Source of the DNA: Dehalococcoidia bacterium
GTDB lineage: Bacteria > Chloroflexota > Dehalococcoidia > Dehalococcoidales > CSSed11-197
Assembly: GCA_003552785.1 (NCBI GenBank)
Contig: PUOQ01000050.1
Location: 1 to 10,904, forward strand
DNA length: 10,904 nt
Direction of reading: 5' to 3'
Within the stretch, counting starts at the first letter, position 1; each line of letters opens with the position of its first letter. Of this stretch, positions 1 to 7,115 are shown piece after piece. A model generated the notes under the pieces. That model saw only the letters and a list, made by a program, of their open reading frames with translations. It was not told the DNA's origin and did no database searches. A program made the position numbers and the translations under genes.

Positions 1-2
1 AC

Positions 3-68
3 GTAGAAACCTACGAAGTTTCCAACTCAACGTGGCACAAGATCGCTGCTACTCCAATCGCAGCCTAA
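3..68 (+). CDS. C-terminal end of an unidentified protein (partial)
   Basis: An open frame enters from the left edge and ends at TAA 66-68, giving 21 residues that finish ...STWHKIAATPIAA. The reading is supported by its position just ahead of a strong plus-strand hairpin terminator (94-119), which implies that a plus-strand gene ends here. The tail is too short to assign to a family. It converges on the GH130 genes that come from the other direction. Confidence 0.55.
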   Translation, partial: VETYEVSNSTWHKIAATPIAA

Positions 69-93
69 CGAAAACAATACATTTGGAATGATG

Positions 94-119
94 AAAAGGG
101 CGGCCTAGACCGCCCTTTT
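94..119 (+). terminator. Rho-independent terminator, probably bidirectional
   Basis: Perfect 10-bp stem AAAAGGGCGG (94-103) / CCGCCCTTTT (110-119) with the 6-base loop CCTAGA, followed by CTGTTTT. It lies 25 bases after the stop of the partial plus-strand gene and 32 bases beyond the stop of the minus-strand GH130 tandem gene. The stem begins with A4 and ends with T4, so either strand gives a GC-rich hairpin with a U run, and it may end both converging transcripts. Confidence 0.85.
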
Positions 120-151
120 CTGTTTTACGTAGTATCTTTTATTTTTATGTT

Positions 152-2068
152 CTATTTAATAAGTTGATTAAGCAGGGCGCTTAGTTCCATAGTGGCAATA
201 CCTATTACCTTGTCACCACCACCGTAGTAGGCAAATAACCGGTTGCCGATAACAATGTTACCGCAGGGAAAGACGACATCGGGTACAACGCCCTCCTTTT
301 CATAGGTCATCTCAGGCTCAAGTATCGGGCTATCTGCAATAGCTTTTACCCGAGCCGGGTTATCAAGGTCGAGGAGGGCCGCTGTCAGGTGGTAACGGGA
401 GCTTTTACGATTGGTAACCTCATGATATAGAAGAAGCCAGCCGGCTTCGGTTTTTATGGGTGGCCCGGCAATACCGACTTTATATGAGCCCTTGGTACCA
501 TCTTCTGGGGTAATTATTTCAACGCCACCCAGCCAATTATCATTATCAAAGTCCAGGGAATCCCTGAGGTCGAGCCAGATATTTACCCCCAAACGGTGCA
601 GGGTAGCGAATTGGCCATTTATCTTTTCCGGGAAAAGAGCAGCATCTTTATCAGCCACTGATGGTGGAGAAATAAGCCTGGGCTTGGTCCAGTCCCAGCG
701 CCTCGCAAGGAAATCCTTTCTGGCAATAGAGGTAAGAGCAACCCTTGGTTCCTCGTCACCTCGATAAGCTGTATATAGCATATAAACCGTATCTTCCAGG
801 ATGGTGAGACGCGGGTCTTCGCAACCAGAGTTACCATTGGCTATTCCTTTGGCTTCAAAATCCTCGCGAGGAACATAGATTGGTTCATGTAATCTTTCAT
901 CTATAGTGAAGCCATCTGAGCTTACCGCATAACCCATAACTGACGTATTATCCTCAGACATCGCTCGATAGACAAGATGGACCTTGCCGTCATCATATAA
1001 AACGGCTGGGTTGAAGACAGCCTTGGATTCCCAGGGGTGTTCCTGCTTGGGTATTAGAATCGGATTACCCGGGTACCTTTCCATTTTCTTATACGGTATC
1101 CAGGAGGATTTCATGTTCATTATCATATTTTCCAGGTTAGTCGAAGCCAGGGCACAAGTGGTATCGGCAGCTCCGTAATAGATATCCAGTCTCTTTTTCT
1201 TTAGTAAAGCACCTGACGGGAAAACAACATTGGGCACCTTACCGTAGCGTTCATAGTCCGTTTCGGGTATTAAAAGGGGTTGCTCTGTCCAGGCTAATAT
1301 GTGGTTGGGCTTGTTCATGTCCAGCAGCAGGGCTCGAATGCCGAAGGTGGCAGGCGGTGAAAGGTAGTCGCTGATATGAGAATAAAGGAGTAACCAGCCA
1401 TATATTGTTTTTACCGGTGGAGCTCCAACCTCTATGTGGTCTTTGGCTGCCTGCTTTATCGGTAGCACGTGTTGATCAAGGTTTGAATACCATTTAGTCC
1501 AGTATTCCGGTGACCATATCTGGTCAAGATTTTGAAAGGATGCCAGCGCTATCTTGGCCGGAGGTCTATCTGTATCAACTGTAAGGACGGCCAGGTACTT
1601 ACCCTCAATTTTCGAGGGAAAAAGGGCCATAGCTTTAGCATTAAACGGGGTAACCAGATGTTTTTCTTCAATAGATTCAAAGTCCCGGGTTATGGCCAGT
1701 CCTATCTTTATTCCCTCCGCACTGAAGGGGTAAGTGGAAAGGGCAGTATAGAAAATAAAGTACTTACCGTTTATTTTAGTAACTCTGGGATCTTCGCAAC
1801 CGTAGTGTTCCCAGGCGTATTCTGGACGAATGAACTGCTTACGGCTTTCAAAGTGAATCCCGTCCTGGCTCAAAGCATAACCTATAGTTGAGAGTTCCAT
1901 AGTTAAGCCATCATGTTTCTGTGGAAAAGACATAGCCCTGTAAAGGAAATGTACCCTACCGCCTCCGGCCACAGCACATCCGTTAAAGGTAGCCTCAGCT
2001 TCCCATGGATTCTCTCTATTGGGGATTAGTATCGGGTTTCCGGACCAGCGCTTAACTTTAATACTCAT
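152..2068 (-). CDS. Tandem two-domain GH130-type glycoside phosphorylase/hydrolase
   Basis: A 638-residue protein made of two GH130-type five-bladed beta-propellers. GH130 enzymes act on beta-mannosides, by phosphorolysis or hydrolysis depending on the subfamily. Each half shows the family signature. Half 1: GNPILIP 10-16, YRA 43-45, GCEDPR 90-95, YYGAAD near 297. Half 2: GNPILIP 334-340, FNPA 352-355, YRA 367-369, GCEDPR 415-420, LHR 490-492, LLYHE near 546-550, YYGGGD near 614. The Asp of GCEDPR is likely the catalytic acid, by family knowledge. Half 1 lacks the LHR motif (VLTVDTD there) and has YSH in place of YHE, so it may be inactive or altered. I chose ATG 2068 because family homology begins there. 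The frame stays open to a TTG at 2143, which would overlap the upstream gene. An AGGAGG sits about 20 bases before ATG 2068, farther than usual, so the start is not certain. No signal peptide is seen. The gene follows the single-domain GH130 gene by 46 bases, probably in one operon. The substrate is unknown. Confidence 0.88.
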   Translation of the reverse strand: MSIKVKRWSGNPILIPNRENPWEAEATFNGCAVAGGGRVHFLYRAMSFPQKHDGLTMELSTIGYALSQDGIHFESRKQFIRPEYAWEHYGCEDPRVTKINGKYFIFYTALSTYPFSAEGIKIGLAITRDFESIEEKHLVTPFNAKAMALFPSKIEGKYLAVLTVDTDRPPAKIALASFQNLDQIWSPEYWTKWYSNLDQHVLPIKQAAKDHIEVGAPPVKTIYGWLLLYSHISDYLSPPATFGIRALLLDMNKPNHILAWTEQPLLIPETDYERYGKVPNVVFPSGALLKKKRLDIYYGAADTTCALASTNLENMIMNMKSSWIPYKKMERYPGNPILIPKQEHPWESKAVFNPAVLYDDGKVHLVYRAMSEDNTSVMGYAVSSDGFTIDERLHEPIYVPREDFEAKGIANGNSGCEDPRLTILEDTVYMLYTAYRGDEEPRVALTSIARKDFLARRWDWTKPRLISPPSVADKDAALFPEKINGQFATLHRLGVNIWLDLRDSLDFDNDNWLGGVEIITPEDGTKGSYKVGIAGPPIKTEAGWLLLYHEVTNRKSSRYHLTAALLDLDNPARVKAIADSPILEPEMTYEKEGVVPDVVFPCGNIVIGNRLFAYYGGGDKVIGIATMELSALLNQLIK

Positions 2069-2114
2069 ATTCCAGCCTATTCGGGCTTTCCTCCTGCTAA
2101 ATAATTGGTTGCGA

Positions 2115-3149
2115 TTATTTTTGATGTTGCTGTAGTTTTTCAATGAACGGTTTGAGTTCTGCGGCGGCCACGCAGGTGACCTTGTCCGATGCCCCGTAAT
2201 AGACCAGCAACCTGCCCCTGATCACAACGGCACCACAAGGGTAAAGCACGCCTGATTTCCAGCCATTGAACTCATAGCTGGCCCGTGGCTCCAGAACCGG
2301 AACGGTACCTCGTGCTATAACCCTGGCCGGATTTTCAAGGTCAAGCAGCATGGCTCCGATTTTGTAGTGGTAAAGCGGATCCAGGTCATCTACAGCCTGG
2401 TAAATAAATAACCAGCCATCATCCGTTTTTATTGGTGGCGCACCGGCACCCACCTTGCGGCTATCCCAATAATCCTCCCTCGGGCTGATCATGTCTCTGG
2501 CTTCAAGCCAGCGCGTCTTGCCATCAAATTCCAAATCATCAACGTAATCCACCAGAATATCGGGGAATACCCGGTGAAATATCACGAATTTGCCCTTGAT
2601 CTTCTCCGGAAAAATACATGCGTTTTTATTGATAATTCCCGGCTCTGATATCAGCACCGGTTTTTTCCAGCGCCATCTTTTGTTGAGAAAATCACTGGTG
2701 CTGATAGAGGAAAGGGCAACCCTGGGTGGATTACAGCCATCGTATGCGACATAGGTCATATAGATTTTATTCGAGATCATGGTTAGCCTGGGATCTTCAC
2801 AGCCGCCATAAGTTCCGCCACCTGACACGTAATCGCCGGTAGGTTCAGTATCATTGGAACAGGAAACGCTCGTCCCCTCAAAAGGCTCGCGGGGTACATA
2901 GACGGGATAATTCAATCTTTCATCTATACAACAGCCGTCTCGGCTTGCGGCATAACCCAGGGTTGAGATATCGGAATCACCGATTGCCCGGTAGATAATA
3001 TGGACACGACGTCCGAGATAGAGAGCAGCCGGATTAAAGGTGGCCTTTGATTCCCAGTTGTGCTGCGGAATCGGTTTTATTATAGGATTTCCCTCATAAC
3101 GCAAGAGCACTGGAGTAGAAAACTGAGAATACATCTTTTTTAAATCCAT
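2115..3149 (-). CDS. Single-domain GH130-type glycoside phosphorylase/hydrolase
   Basis: A 344-residue protein, the usual length for a one-domain GH130 beta-propeller enzyme of beta-mannoside metabolism. Motifs in order: GNPI 20-23, FNPA 38-41, YRA 53-55, GCEDPR 116-121 (probable catalytic Asp), FHR 191-193, GAPPIKT near 235-242, YPCGA 303-307, YYGASD near 317-322. Where many relatives have YH, this protein has YQ (250-251), a possible change in the phosphate or substrate site. ATG 3149 is preferred over ATG 3155 because AAGGA lies five bases before it, whereas at 3155 the site would touch the start codon. It is clearly closer to the second half of the neighbouring tandem protein than to the first half (shared DERL..P.YVPRE.FE and LDL.NPARV). 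First gene of a two-gene minus-strand unit. I found no confident promoter in the gap upstream. Phosphorylase versus hydrolase cannot be decided by eye. Confidence 0.88.
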   Translation of the reverse strand: MDLKKMYSQFSTPVLLRYEGNPIIKPIPQHNWESKATFNPAALYLGRRVHIIYRAIGDSDISTLGYAASRDGCCIDERLNYPVYVPREPFEGTSVSCSNDTEPTGDYVSGGGTYGGCEDPRLTMISNKIYMTYVAYDGCNPPRVALSSISTSDFLNKRWRWKKPVLISEPGIINKNACIFPEKIKGKFVIFHRVFPDILVDYVDDLEFDGKTRWLEARDMISPREDYWDSRKVGAGAPPIKTDDGWLFIYQAVDDLDPLYHYKIGAMLLDLENPARVIARGTVPVLEPRASYEFNGWKSGVLYPCGAVVIRGRLLVYYGASDKVTCVAAAELKPFIEKLQQHQK

Positions 3150-3201
3150 GGTCATCCTTTACCAATGTAATTCTACGATATTAACCATGGAATTGAAAGA
3201 T

Positions 3202-3237
3202 GCTTACAAGCAAGCCTTTGTTATTGTGATTGTAAGC
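3202..3237. repeat. 8-bp inverted repeat upstream of GH130 operon
   Basis: GCTTACAA (3202-3209) and TTGTAAGC (3230-3237) are perfect inverted copies separated by 20 bases. They lie 53-88 bases before the GH130 start codon on the minus strand. They could be a regulator half-site pair or a leader hairpin. Chance occurrence in AT-rich DNA is also possible. Confidence 0.35.
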
Positions 3238-3398
3238 TCAAATTTTAACTTATCTCATAATATATAAGCGATGAAGAAATCATCTAAATTGATGACTCAG
3301 AAAGGCTAACCACTGTTCCAGCTATATATCGTGCTGCAATGGCAGAATTTTGCAATTAATCTCCCTAAGTTATTTTAGGCAACTTAACACCACTTGGG

Positions 3399-3420
3399 AA
3401 ACAATAGGCCAGTATTGTTT
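3399..3420 (-). terminator. AT-rich hairpin downstream of the hybrid kinase gene
   Basis: Perfect 8-bp stem AAACAATA (3399-3406) / TATTGTTT (3413-3420) with the 6-base loop GGCCAG. It lies 39 bases past the kinase stop codon on the minus strand. The stem is AT-rich and no T run follows, so it is a weak terminator or RNA-stabilising hairpin at best. Confidence 0.35.
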
Positions 3421-3458
3421 ACTACTGTGCTTTGCAATTTGATGCTCAACCTCAATTT

Positions 3459-5702
3459 TTAAGTTCGAAGTAGTTCGCTTACTTTCTCGAGCAGTGCATC
3501 TTGTTCAAAGGGTTTGGATATATAAGGTAAGCCGTGTTCCTTGAGGAATTCATCAGTGCTTGCATCTGAGACATCCCCGGTTATAAATACTACCCTCCGA
3601 GCCATTTCCGGCCATTTGGCTTTTATATCGGAATAAAGTTCTTTTCCGCTCATCCCCGGCATGCGGATATCCATCAGAATAGCGTCATAGCTGGATGCTT
3701 CAAGCTTTTCCAAGGTTTCGGCGGGTTTGCCTGTTACCTCCACGTCGTAGCCAGCCTGTGCCAAAACCTCTCGAGTATAATCCCTTACACCCGGTTCGTC
3801 ATCAACAACCAGAATAGAAGCTTTTGGTGGTTTAACGTCTTTGCTTTTAGGCTGTGTTTCACTATCTTCTGACTTTTCCGCTTCAGCCGGTTGGGTTACG
3901 GGCAGCCTTATGGTAAAGGTGGTCCCTTTCCCGAAATCGTTGTTAACCTCGATAGTTCCACCATGTTCCAGGATTATTGATCGTGACAGTGACAGTCCAA
4001 GACCGGTGCCTTCGCCCGGCTCCTTGGTGGTAAAGAAGGGGTGGAAGAGCTTTGAGAGGGTTTCTTTGCTCATACCTGTTCCGTTATCAGTGAATGAAAT
4101 ACTTATGGTGCCATCTTCTCTTTCAGTGGTGATGATTAGAGTTCCTCCATCACGAGCTTTATTGATGGCATGTTCGGCGTTGACAATCAGGTTCATAAAT
4201 ACCTGCTGCAACTGGCCGGGGTCGACGGTCACACACGGCAGGCCGGGAGCATATTTCTTTATTACCTCGATGTTGGCGGTTTTGAGTACATAGCTTCTCA
4301 TCTCCAGAGTGTTATCTATTAATTCGCAAATATCCAAACTGGTCTTATGGTGCTTTGTCTGCCTGGCAAAGGTAAGCATGCGTTTTACAATGCCTTTAAC
4401 CCGTTTAGAGCCCTCAGCGATATACTTAACATGTTCCTGCGTTTCAGGCGGCAGGTCTTCCTGCAGAAGAAGCTCGGAAAAACCGAGTACACTGGTTAAG
4501 GGATTGTTTATTTCGTGGGCAATACCGGCTGCCATTTCACCCACTGAAGCCAGCCTGCTTGATACTTCAGCCTTATCCCTCAGTGCCTGCTGTTCAGCTT
4601 CCACTTCTTTGCGCCGGGTGATGTCTTTGAAGGTGTGCACTACTCCGGCGATATCGTCATGGCCGTTCCTCAGTGGAGACATTGCACATTCGAGATGCTT
4701 CCCCATATTGGGCTCAAATAACTCATGGTGGCAGGTTTTGTTGGCGCCTACGGTATTGTCAAAGGTACAAGACGGATGAGGTTCATTGAGATCATGAACC
4801 ACCTGGTAGCAGGTTTTGCCGATAATTGATTGCGGGGTTAGACCGAGTGCCCGGGCAAATGCTTTATTGACTCTTTTAATTTTCCTGTCGGTATCAATAA
4901 TGGCAACCATGTCTGTTATGGAGTCAAAGGTTGTTCTCCACTCTTCAGCCGCAAGTTTGAGGGCTTCCTCGGCTTTTTTGCGTTCTGTGATATTGCGGGT
5001 TATGCCCTGAAAACCAGCTATATTCCCGTTTTTATCCCTTAAAGGTAATACATGCATGGAACCCCAAATAGTGGACCCGTCTTTAAGATAGTGTTCCAAT
5101 TCAACTACACGGGGTGTTTTTGTATCATAGTTTGGATCCTTTTCTTTTTCCAGTACTTCAGAGATCGTTGAATATAATTTTTCAACCGAACTTGGAGGTA
5201 ACCATTCCTTTAGCGATCGCTTCATATAGTTTTCTACAGTTTCTCCAACCATTTGTTCAATTGACGGGCTTATATAGGTGATATTCAGGTTCTTATCTAC
5301 AGTCCAGACAACATCTGAAATGTTTTCAATTAACTCCCGATACTTCTCCTCACTTTTCTTTAAGGCTTCCTCAGCTTGCTTACGCTCGGTGATGTCTCTT
5401 ATGGAAACCAGGCTGGCCGGAATACCCTGCCAGTTGATTTGTACGGCCCGCATTTCGGCGCTTCCGTACCCTCCCTCGGGAGAAGCGATCTCTATCTCAG
5501 AGCTTTGGCCCTCTATAATCGGGAAGCCAAATAGCTGACCATGCAGGGTGTCGGTATTCTGGCCAGTCAACCTGGCAAAAGCCGGGTTGGCATACAGGAT
5601 CCTGCCCTTATTATCAACTACCACCTTGCCGTCGGGGTCGCGGTAGATTATTTCACGAAGGCTTTCCTGTGGTTCAGCTGGCTTGTACTCATATTCGGTC
5701 AT
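3459..5702 (-). CDS. Soluble hybrid histidine kinase, PAS-PAS-PAS-HisKA-HATPase-REC
   Basis: A 747-residue cytoplasmic sensor kinase with no membrane segment. Domains: PAS about 15-108 (ends SIRDITERKQ), PAS about 118-242 (ends RNITERKK), PAS about 252-365 (ends FKDITRRK), HisKA with the phospho-accepting His396 in GIAHEINNPL, HATPase with N box N504/N508, G1 box DNGTGM 539-544 and G2 box GTGLGL 565-570, a charged linker 603-627, then a receiver with acidic pair D634-D635, phospho-acceptor D678, T708 and K730. All catalytic residues are present. The third PAS has an unusual Cys/His set (C298, C312, C324, H325, H326, C339). The gene starts seven bases after the kaiB stop, so it is cotranscribed and probably translationally coupled (only a weak AGAG site). 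Kinases commonly sit beside kaiB/kaiC in non-cyanobacterial genomes. An output role for the Kai proteins, analogous to SasA, is an inference. No DNA-binding output domain, so phosphate must pass to another protein. Confidence 0.93.
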   Translation of the reverse strand: MTEYEYKPAEPQESLREIIYRDPDGKVVVDNKGRILYANPAFARLTGQNTDTLHGQLFGFPIIEGQSSEIEIASPEGGYGSAEMRAVQINWQGIPASLVSIRDITERKQAEEALKKSEEKYRELIENISDVVWTVDKNLNITYISPSIEQMVGETVENYMKRSLKEWLPPSSVEKLYSTISEVLEKEKDPNYDTKTPRVVELEHYLKDGSTIWGSMHVLPLRDKNGNIAGFQGITRNITERKKAEEALKLAAEEWRTTFDSITDMVAIIDTDRKIKRVNKAFARALGLTPQSIIGKTCYQVVHDLNEPHPSCTFDNTVGANKTCHHELFEPNMGKHLECAMSPLRNGHDDIAGVVHTFKDITRRKEVEAEQQALRDKAEVSSRLASVGEMAAGIAHEINNPLTSVLGFSELLLQEDLPPETQEHVKYIAEGSKRVKGIVKRMLTFARQTKHHKTSLDICELIDNTLEMRSYVLKTANIEVIKKYAPGLPCVTVDPGQLQQVFMNLIVNAEHAINKARDGGTLIITTEREDGTISISFTDNGTGMSKETLSKLFHPFFTTKEPGEGTGLGLSLSRSIILEHGGTIEVNNDFGKGTTFTIRLPVTQPAEAEKSEDSETQPKSKDVKPPKASILVVDDEPGVRDYTREVLAQAGYDVEVTGKPAETLEKLEASSYDAILMDIRMPGMSGKELYSDIKAKWPEMARRVVFITGDVSDASTDEFLKEHGLPYISKPFEQDALLEKVSELLRT

Positions 5703-5709
5703 ATTTACT

Positions 5710-6015
5710 CTACTTTAAAGGGCGCAAATCCAGGCCTACAAGCACACGCTCGGTATTGGATAAATCCCCTATTATTTTCCTGATGGGTTCCGGCAGTTGT
5801 CTAACCATTGTTGGAACGGCAAAAATCTGGTGGCCGGCAGCAAGTTGAGGGTTTTCCAGCAGGTCAATAACCTCAATCGAATAGCGGCCTTTAAGGTGCT
5901 CCTCACAAATACTTTCCAGATTCGCAAAGGCAGCTTTCATTTTGGGGGTAGTGCCGGCAACATACAGCCTTAACTGGTAGAATTCACAATCTGCAGAATC
6001 GCTGTTAGCCCTCAT
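5710..6015 (-). CDS. kaiB: KaiB-family clock protein
   Basis: A 101-residue thioredoxin-like KaiB protein, near the standard length. Family signatures: LYVAG 17-21, VIDLLENPQLA 49-59, VPT 67-69, RKIIGDLS 79-86, VLVGLDL 91-97. In cyanobacteria KaiB binds the KaiC ring and changes fold to control clock phase. In other bacteria KaiB/KaiC pairs are linked to stress or signalling. The frame is open up to a TTG at 6069, but ATG 6015 is preferred: homology begins shortly after it, GAGG precedes it, and it overlaps the terminal codons of the kaiC remnant (stop 6005-6007) by 11 bases, the usual coupled kaiC-kaiB arrangement. Intact, although its partner is broken here. It is followed after seven bases by the hybrid kinase. 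Confidence 0.95.
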   Translation of the reverse strand: MRANSDSADCEFYQLRLYVAGTTPKMKAAFANLESICEEHLKGRYSIEVIDLLENPQLAAGHQIFAVPTMVRQLPEPIRKIIGDLSNTERVLVGLDLRPLK

Positions 6016-6314
6016 TGTCCTCAACCCTCCCGTCAATTTCGATACCGCTGGGCGTGAAAAAGTATTCAAGGGTGTCTCTGGAGTGGTTCATACCGCGAGA
6101 TTTTAAAAACGTAAATCCCGCGTTTGAGTGTGCCTTTAGTCCGTAAATCCTTGAGTATTAACCATGTATCTACAATTGAAGAAAAGCTCATTTCTGTTTC
6201 TTCTACATCCTCGCTGCCGCGCGTCAGGTGCATAAAAACGGTTGTAATGCCACGCGTTTTAAGTAAATCCATCAATCTTATGATTAACGATTTGTAACAG
6301 TTTAGTTTTTCCAA
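6005..6314 (-). pseudogene. kaiC: kaiC remnant: C-terminal tail only, frameshifted
   Basis: Only the last ~100 residues of a ~500-residue KaiC-type ATPase remain. Frame 1 from about 6314 reads RLMDLLKTRGITTVF and SSIVDTWLILKDL, matching the end of a KaiC domain, then runs GIYVFK and leaves the family. Skipping one base in the T5A4 run (minus-strand reading of 6101-6109) restores the family ending KSRGMNHSRDTLEYFF and continues to TAA 6005-6007. So there are two lesions: loss of everything upstream, including all Walker A/B motifs, and a +1 frameshift. The only upstream start is TTG 6314, without a ribosome site. Homology seems to begin near 6290. The unshifted frame would give an 82-residue product ending at 6066. 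A sequencing error could explain the frameshift but not the missing N-terminal part. Confidence 0.88.
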
Positions 6315-6329
6315 AACTGTAGCTTGTAG

Positions 6330-6358
6330 ACTATACTATCACCCCCCCCCGCCGTCAA
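6330..6358 (-). promoter_or_regulatory. Sigma-70-type promoter with G9 tract in the spacer
   Basis: On the minus strand: -35 TTGACG (6358-6353), spacer of exactly 17 bases, -10 TATAGT (6335-6330). The spacer contains nine consecutive G (plus-strand C9, 6342-6350). Five of six bases match consensus in each hexamer. It reads into the kaiC remnant, kaiB and the hybrid kinase. The homopolymer means spacer length could change by slippage, as in the Neisseria porA promoter. Confidence 0.68.
6342..6350. repeat. C9 homopolymer (G9 on minus strand)
   Basis: Nine C in a row, followed by GCC. It is the longest G/C homopolymer I noticed in the window and it lies entirely between the -35 and -10 of the kai-unit promoter. 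Homopolymers of this length are prone to slipped-strand change and to sequencing error. Confidence 0.9.
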
Positions 6359-6497
6359 GGAGTTTTTGGGATTATTTGGAAAGCTTTTACAGAGAGAATT
6401 GGAAAACAATACAGATTTAGGCGGACAGTGAACAAAACCGAGTTTCGTTAACTCAACTATCGGCTAAAAGGATGTTAAATCCCAAGGGTAACTTCTC

Positions 6498-6971
6498 TTA
6501 GGTTCGGAAGTCGATATCAAACCCCGCCGGAGATGCCTTGGCAGCTCGATGGATTTCTCCGAGCATACGCAAGAAGTCCGTTTCCAGATCACCTTCATAT
6601 AACCAGTCGTGACGGAAGCGCCTATGATCATCTAAGAACTTCCTGAAGTATTCCATTGGGGTAATCATAGAATCCGGATAGTCACTGATTAAATCCGCAA
6701 GACTAAACCTCAATTCCCGATTGGGTTCTTGCCCCCCAGGGAGATTGTAAAGACGGTAATAGAATTGTGCTAGGAAGGATATTTGTTCATTCGAAAGGTA
6801 GTCGGGTGGACGCATCTGGAAGTGACCATATTGCAGTTTTCCATAGCCACATGTTGAGTGGCAGATACCGACTATTACAGGTCTGTCAGCGCCAAAAAGA
6901 ATAGTCGGCCTGCCGCCCTGTATTGGCCGCTGACAGACATGGCAAAGGCACTTCCAGGTAATTATTGGCAT
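6498..6971 (-). CDS. Hypothetical protein with N-terminal Cys cluster
   Basis: 157 residues, family not recognised. The N-terminal third has C8, C10, C13 (CLCHVC) and C37, H38, C41 (ICHSTC), a spacing compatible with a small zinc-binding treble-clef or ribbon fold. The rest is hydrophilic and helical-looking, rich in aromatic residues and Arg (FLAQFYYRLY, YFRKFLDDHRRFRHDW), with no membrane segment or signal peptide. ATG 6971 is the first possible start because a TGA lies immediately before it in frame. GAGGA touches the start codon, too close for a normal ribosome site, but a promoter places transcription start at or next to the ATG (see the promoter entry). It stands alone between the kai unit and the LuxR regulator, all on the minus strand. 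A DNA- or RNA-binding role is only a guess from the Cys cluster. Confidence 0.68.
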   Translation of the reverse strand: MPIITWKCLCHVCQRPIQGGRPTILFGADRPVIVGICHSTCGYGKLQYGHFQMRPPDYLSNEQISFLAQFYYRLYNLPGGQEPNRELRFSLADLISDYPDSMITPMEYFRKFLDDHRRFRHDWLYEGDLETDFLRMLGEIHRAAKASPAGFDIDFRT

Positions 6972-6978
6972 TCCTCAC

Positions 6979-7008
6979 ATTATAACCATTGATTACCAAA
7001 AATGTGAA
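6979..7008 (-). promoter_or_regulatory. Promoter predicting a leaderless mRNA
   Basis: On the minus strand: -35 TTCACA (7008-7003), 18-base spacer, perfect -10 TATAAT (6984-6979). Only seven bases separate the -10 from ATG 6971, so transcription should begin at or one base before the start codon. This gives the Cys-cluster protein gene a leaderless or near-leaderless transcript. Confidence 0.65.
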
Positions 7009-7115
7009 GGGTGATGACTCACTGTGATGTAAATCTATAATGCCTTTACCGCCATGTGATCGGAAGTGAAATATCGGCAAGTAACGAAAGTCAGACATAT
7101 TGGGTAACAAGATAA

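Larger units (their letters stand above)
3156..3458. other. Gene-free gap between GH130 operon and hybrid kinase
   Basis: About 300 AT-rich bases with no credible reading frame. It must hold the leader of the GH130 unit and the end of the kinase transcript, both on the minus strand. Two inverted repeats are visible and listed separately (3202-3237 and 3399-3420). Several minus-strand TATATT/TATTAT-like hexamers occur near 3260-3275, but none has a convincing -35 partner at 16-18 bases, so I call no promoter. Confidence 0.6.

Noticed and set aside
2069..2143. Longer start (TTG 2143) for the tandem GH130 gene
   Set aside because: It would overlap the upstream gene and add 25 basic residues not seen in the family. 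Kept only as a possibility in the gene entry.
3841..4779. Two long plus-strand frames (150 and 156 codons)
   Set aside because: Both are opposite the HisKA/HATPase and PAS regions of the kinase gene and show no domain of their own.
6016..6069. Longer kaiB start at TTG 6069
   Set aside because: The extra 18 residues are the kaiC tail read in another frame and do not resemble KaiB. ATG 6015 gives the normal length and coupling.
6886..7110. 74-codon minus-strand frame upstream of and overlapping the Cys-cluster gene
   Set aside because: TTG start, no ribosome site, no family resemblance, and it overlaps the start of a better-supported gene and its promoter.
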